A stretch of 64,000 nucleotides of DNA from Acanthacorydalis orientalis. Taxonomy: Eukaryota > Arthropoda > Insecta > Megaloptera > Corydalidae. Shown here piece after piece: positions 60,252 to 64,000 of this stretch. Position 1 is the first letter of the stretch, and each line of letters begins with the position of its first letter. The translations under genes were made by a program, and so were the position numbers. The stretch is from positions 11,277,012-11,341,011 of the forward strand of contig CM068313.1 in assembly GCA_034766995.1 (NCBI GenBank), written 5' to 3'. A model generated the notes under the pieces. It made no database searches, was not told the DNA's origin, and saw nothing but the letters and a program-made list of their open reading frames with translations.

Positions 60252-61949
60252 ATGTCTACGTTTCAAGTGAGAGCCCTATATGATTTTGAAGGGGAACCGG
60301 AGACCGCTGAATTATCTATAACCGCTAATGAAATATTAATTGTGACGCGAAGTGATGTCGGTGAAGGTTGGTGGGAAGGAACGAATTGCCAAGGGAAGAC
60401 AGGATTGTTTCCTGAAGCGTACGTAGAAAAGATTAACACAAATGGTCCTCCGGATAGGCCTCCGCCAATTTTACCTCCGCAACCGGTCGACAACGACTGG
60501 AATACGGATACGAATGCTGTATACCAATCGCAGGATGCGGACGGGTGGGACGACGATTGGGACGAAGATACTTATTCGGAAATAGGACAGGGTCAAGCTC
60601 AGTCGAATGCTAATTCTGTACAACAGACACAAGAACAAGGTCAGGTTTATGCAAATACTGCCGGTGCAGCTCAAAGTGGCTCTTCTTATCAAGCGAATTC
60701 GCAACAAGATCCAGATACCGTATCGAACTACGGAAACGAACCCAAAGGAACGGTCACAAAAAAGAACTTGAACAGATTTTCGTCCTTTGTTAAATCTGGC
60801 GGCGAAAGCTATATTTACGGTACTTTGCACATTCACATTTCGGATGCCGATAAAATCCGTGTATTGAATAACGAAGACAGTTATAGTTGGCCATCGATTA
60901 CACAGCCGTATACTGTTTCAGTCACTTCACCAAAGAAAGAATCGAAACTGAAAGGATTAAAGAGTTTCATAGCATACCAATTGACACCTAGTTTTAATAA
61001 TATTCAAGTATCGAGGAGATATAAACATTTCGATTGGCTACATGAAAGATTGACTGAAAAGTTTTGTCTCATTCCTATTCCTCCTTTACCGGATAAGCAA
61101 ATTTCGGGACGCTACGAGGAACATTTCATCGTACGTAGGTGTGTCCAGCTACAGGAATTCGTCAACTGGGTGTGTTTACATCCGGTTCTGTCGAAGTGCG
61201 ATGTTTGGCAACATTTTTTGACATGCACGGATGAGAAGCGATGGAAACAGGGTAAAAGACAAGCGGAAAAAGATCAGTTAGTCGGTGCAAATTTTTGTGT
61301 CGTCATAGATGCACCCGAAAAAGCATTATTACCTAGCTTCGTCGATCAGCAGATGGAAAAATGTTCTAATTTCATACATAGTTTAGATATTTCGGTTAAA
61401 AATTTATTGGCGACGGCTCTCGACCAAACGAAAAAGCATCAGGTGCCTTATAAAAGGGAATTTCAAAAAATAGGTGAAAGTTTTTTCAGTCTTGGCAGTG
61501 CTCTCGAACTCGATGAAAGTTCGATCGTTCAAGTTTCTCAATTAACAGACGCTTTGAGAAAAACCGGCAGAGCGTACGTAGAAATAAGCAGAATGTTCGA
61601 AGAGCAGCCGAAGTACGACTGGGAACCTCTCAGCGATAAATTGCACTTGTATAAAGGTATATCGTGCGCGTTCCCGGACGTACTCACCGTACACCGCGGC
61701 GCCATGCAGAAACGGAAGGAGTGCGAGAAGTTGACGTCTGACCAAAAAATGGAATTAGCACAATTGAATGAAGTCACGCGACGTACCGACGTGATCAGCT
61801 ACGGCGTACTCGCAGAAATCAACCACTTCAAAGCACAGAGAAGTATAGATTTAAAAATAACCATGCGTGATTTTCTTAAGCAGCAAGTCAATTTTTACCA
61901 GAAGATAGTTAACAAGCTTCAAGAAACACTAGATCTCTACGAAGATTAA
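60252..61949 (+). CDS. Sh3px1: SH3-PX-BAR sorting nexin (SNX9/18/33 family)
   Basis: The 565-residue protein is a cytosolic membrane-remodelling adaptor that couples phosphoinositides, dynamin and actin regulators in endocytosis and membrane protrusion. Domains seen: SH3 at residues 4-60 ([19 protein letters not shown]). An acidic/Gln-rich linker at 61-180 has a Trp-Asp cluster ([10 protein letters not shown], residues 99-108) like the clathrin/AP-2 and activator-binding motifs of SNX9. The PX domain at about 185-325 has the lipid-binding RRYKHF (255-260), PPLPDKQ and RYEEHF. The BAR domain at about 350-565 ends DLYED. Length equals the family norm. The coding sequence has no intron, in contrast to the troponin gene. 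CCTTCAAG directly before the ATG looks like an acceptor, so a spliced 5'UTR is likely. There is no sign of frame damage, and an AATAAA follows at about 62226. Confidence 0.95.
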   Translation: MSTFQVRALYDFEGEPETAELSITANEILIVTRSDVGEGWWEGTNCQGKTGLFPEAYVEKINTNGPPDRPPPILPPQPVDNDWNTDTNAVYQSQDADGWDDDWDEDTYSEIGQGQAQSNANSVQQTQEQGQVYANTAGAAQSGSSYQANSQQDPDTVSNYGNEPKGTVTKKNLNRFSSFVKSGGESYIYGTLHIHISDADKIRVLNNEDSYSWPSITQPYTVSVTSPKKESKLKGLKSFIAYQLTPSFNNIQVSRRYKHFDWLHERLTEKFCLIPIPPLPDKQISGRYEEHFIVRRCVQLQEFVNWVCLHPVLSKCDVWQHFLTCTDEKRWKQGKRQAEKDQLVGANFCVVIDAPEKALLPSFVDQQMEKCSNFIHSLDISVKNLLATALDQTKKHQVPYKREFQKIGESFFSLGSALELDESSIVQVSQLTDALRKTGRAYVEISRMFEEQPKYDWEPLSDKLHLYKGISCAFPDVLTVHRGAMQKRKECEKLTSDQKMELAQLNEVTRRTDVISYGVLAEINHFKAQRSIDLKITMRDFLKQQVNFYQKIVNKLQETLDLYED

Positions 61950-62225
61950 ATTTTGTGATTTATGTATTAACTATATCCAAAGATGGCTATGTTAGTCACT
62001 GTTTTTCGCCAATATAATTTTTAAATAACAGATTCGATCGTATCATGTATCGATACTATTTTTTCATGCATTTTATTACTTTAAACGTAGGTTTTGAAAT
62101 TAAAATGTACATGTACATATTGTGTGACCGCAAGTAAACAGATTTATCTAGCGTTTTACTCAATTTTGCCATTTGATATTATCCAAAGCATCGTTTTCAA
62201 GAAGTATTGAAAAAATAATCACAAA

Positions 62226-62231
62226 AATAAA
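62226..62231 (+). terminator. Polyadenylation signal of the sorting nexin gene
   Basis: First AATAAA after the stop, giving a 3'UTR of about 300 bases. Confidence 0.45.
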
Positions 62232-62716
62232 ACTAATCGACTATATCAAGGTTTCAGATTAACAGCTAGAGTAGAATAAGCAATATTTATTTCGAACTTG
62301 AATTCTAACTAAAATAATGTATGTCTGTAAAAATTATACAAAATACATATATTTTATATACTAAATATACAGTGTTTACCGAAAAGACTGCGTATCATGT
62401 GAAAAATGTAGGAAGGGGGATTAAAACAGTCGAACAGACTTCGTATGTGTTTAAAATATGAAACAAATAAATTGAGGGAAATTCGCCCGGAAGATGAGAA
62501 AAAAATATATAAATTTTGTTTTAAATGAAAGCTTTCAATCGAACGGTCAGGATAGATTCAAATCAAATATCGCATAGAAGGTTTGCAATTAAACGATTTT
62601 TTCATCGCTTCCAATGAAATATATAATTTAATGTAAATTGTTCATCTTTCATTCCACTATTATTCTATGTATTTATTTCTAATGAACTGTATAAGTAACT
62701 ATTAAAATCGCGACTA

Positions 62717-62719
<3 letters not shown>

Positions 62720-62808
<89 letters not shown>
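62720..62808. repeat. (TA)n microsatellite, long
   Basis: About 44 repeats, downstream of the sorting nexin gene. Confidence 0.95.
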
Positions 62809-62809
<1 letters not shown>

Positions 62810-62933
62810 CAATTGGAAGTATCAGTTAGATATTTTGTAAAATTCAAACTGTGTTGTCTTTAAAGTGTTTTTTTTTAAAAAAATATTGAAAAATACCTTT
62901 AGAAAAATGTTTTTATTTTATTAAGTCCTGAAA

Positions 62934-63018
62934 ATATTAGGCTGATAGAAAAATAATTGCGTTTTATGACCTTCAAATTCATTCACATTTACGCAATTAC
63001 TTTCCTACCAGCCTAACA
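62934..63018. mobile_element. 85-bp MITE of the mellifera-type mariner
   Basis: TATTAGGCTGATAGAAAAAT at the left and its inverse ACTTTCCTACCAGCCTAACA at the right enclose only about 40 bases. The left inner sequence (GACCTTCAAATTCAT) equals the corresponding part of the copy at 54.3 kb. It is a near-minimal, terminal-repeats-only element. Confidence 0.75.
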
Positions 63019-64000
63019 TGTTTAAAACAATCGACGTTTCGAAAATATATGTAAAAGGTACATAATCAACTATGGAATGCTTTTTCATGGTTTTAAAATT
63101 GTATTTCATGAATTGGACAGAACTGATAAAATTATACACAGGTCAAAGTACACACATTTGTGCTCTTATTGTACGTTTGCATTTTGTAGTCCAATTAACT
63201 GATTAACTAACAATGTGGGTTTTTATTTATTTCTCCGATGAGAAATACAAAAAGCTTCATTAACAATGTATCTAATGCATTTTTCCAATTATATCTCCAA
63301 TTATATCTGTAAGTGATCTGATATTTAATAAACAATCGTTTTCCAATCATGCATATAATCATCAGCGAATGGTTGTTTATTAATGCTTTCATTGTAGATA
63401 AAAGAAAAATAATCTTACACAATATTTGTAACTCGTAAATATTTAATCGTGATATTGTGCAAATCGTTTGATAAACATGTTTTAAAATCGTTCGTAATAT
63501 TTTTCAATCAGTCAGCAAAGTTAGTTTCATTTCGAAATTTGCACCTTTGTTCCTTATCTATACTTTCGATTATAGATTCTACTTATATTGTTTTTTTTTT
63601 AAAAAAAAAAAATACTATAAAAATTTATCGACTATTAGTGTAGTAAACTTGAATCATTTTATTACATACTCAATTGTGTACCATCCAGTACAGAATTCGA
63701 CGTATTTTCCATAAACCGCCAGTGCTACTGTACCATAATTTTCTTAATCTTCCATTAAACAATTTTATTGTTATAATTAGTTATTGTTTATTGTATTTCT
63801 TTTAATGTTTCTATTTAGTATAAGTTGTTAATTTTATTGTTAGCTTTATATGCTGTACATTTATATATCAGTTATATTTTTGTCAATATATACGTTAAAA
63901 GAACAATCAGTTTTTATTGTCAGTCATCCTGTATTCTGTATTATATGTTATCTAGTTTGAGTAATACGAAACGCAAATGTTTAATAATTTCAATGTTCGA

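Larger units (their letters stand above)
62235..64000. other. Right edge, no further gene seen
   Basis: Beyond the sorting nexin 3'UTR there are only the (TA)n tract, the 85-bp MITE and AT-rich DNA. Confidence 0.5.

Noticed and set aside
60263..60836. Minus-strand open frames across the sorting nexin gene
   Set aside because: They are shadows of the SH3-PX-BAR frame, which has clear domain motifs.
62360..62470. TACAGTGTTTACCGAAAAGA as the end of a transposon
   Set aside because: It resembles some terminal repeats, but no inverted partner or coding relic was found nearby.

Overview
The window is nuclear DNA of an insect. It is very AT-rich, has spliceosomal introns, carries many long (TA)n microsatellites and is littered with decayed mariner-like elements. 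Two genes can be supported with confidence, both on the + strand.

About 16.57-41.70 kb holds the gene for troponin I (the wupA/TpnI orthologue). It is one transcription unit of about 25 kb. It has a non-coding first exon, a start exon encoding MADDE, an optional 57-nt N-terminal exon, core exons for the TnC/TnT-binding helices, and a cluster of four homologous exons of exactly 101 nt each that must be mutually exclusive. These are followed by the inhibitory/actin-binding exon and several alternative C-termini: a short exon ending WQKAK, a candidate exon beginning NAQKAAGVK, and the common exon beginning KKPDWS. At the 3' end, four more exons add a Pro/Ala-rich extension of about 289 residues. 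The fusion of TnI to a Pro-Ala-rich tail is the arrangement called troponin H in flight muscle of some insects (Lethocerus is the named precedent; Drosophila puts a similar tail on tropomyosin). That argues against a drosophilid and suits a hemipteroid or hymenopteran-type insect, but the order cannot be fixed from this window.

60.25-61.95 kb holds an uninterrupted coding sequence for an SNX9/18/33-type sorting nexin (SH3-PX-BAR, orthologue of Drosophila Sh3px1). An acceptor-like sequence abuts its start codon, so a 5'UTR intron is likely. A promoter-like, CpG-containing first-exon candidate with a good donor lies at 42.57-42.71 kb.

The rest is non-coding. The left flank (1-16.4 kb) has mariner fragments at 0.79-1.30, 3.38-3.88, 7.23-7.69, 8.58-9.08 and 15.64-16.17 kb, a CTCF-like motif at 12.6 kb and many (TA)n tracts. 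The right interval (41.7-60.2 kb) has a 142-bp tandem repeat (43.7 kb), a MITE sitting in a TA tract (45.7 kb), mariner remnants (47.0, 51.4, 54.3 and 56.9 kb), a 512-bp tandem repeat (51.9-53.4 kb) and a palindromic MITE (56.7 kb). Copies of a short degenerate interspersed repeat recur on both sides. No tRNA, rRNA or CRISPR was recognised. No novel biochemical system was seen. The most notable biology is the alternative-splicing architecture of the TnI/TnH gene.
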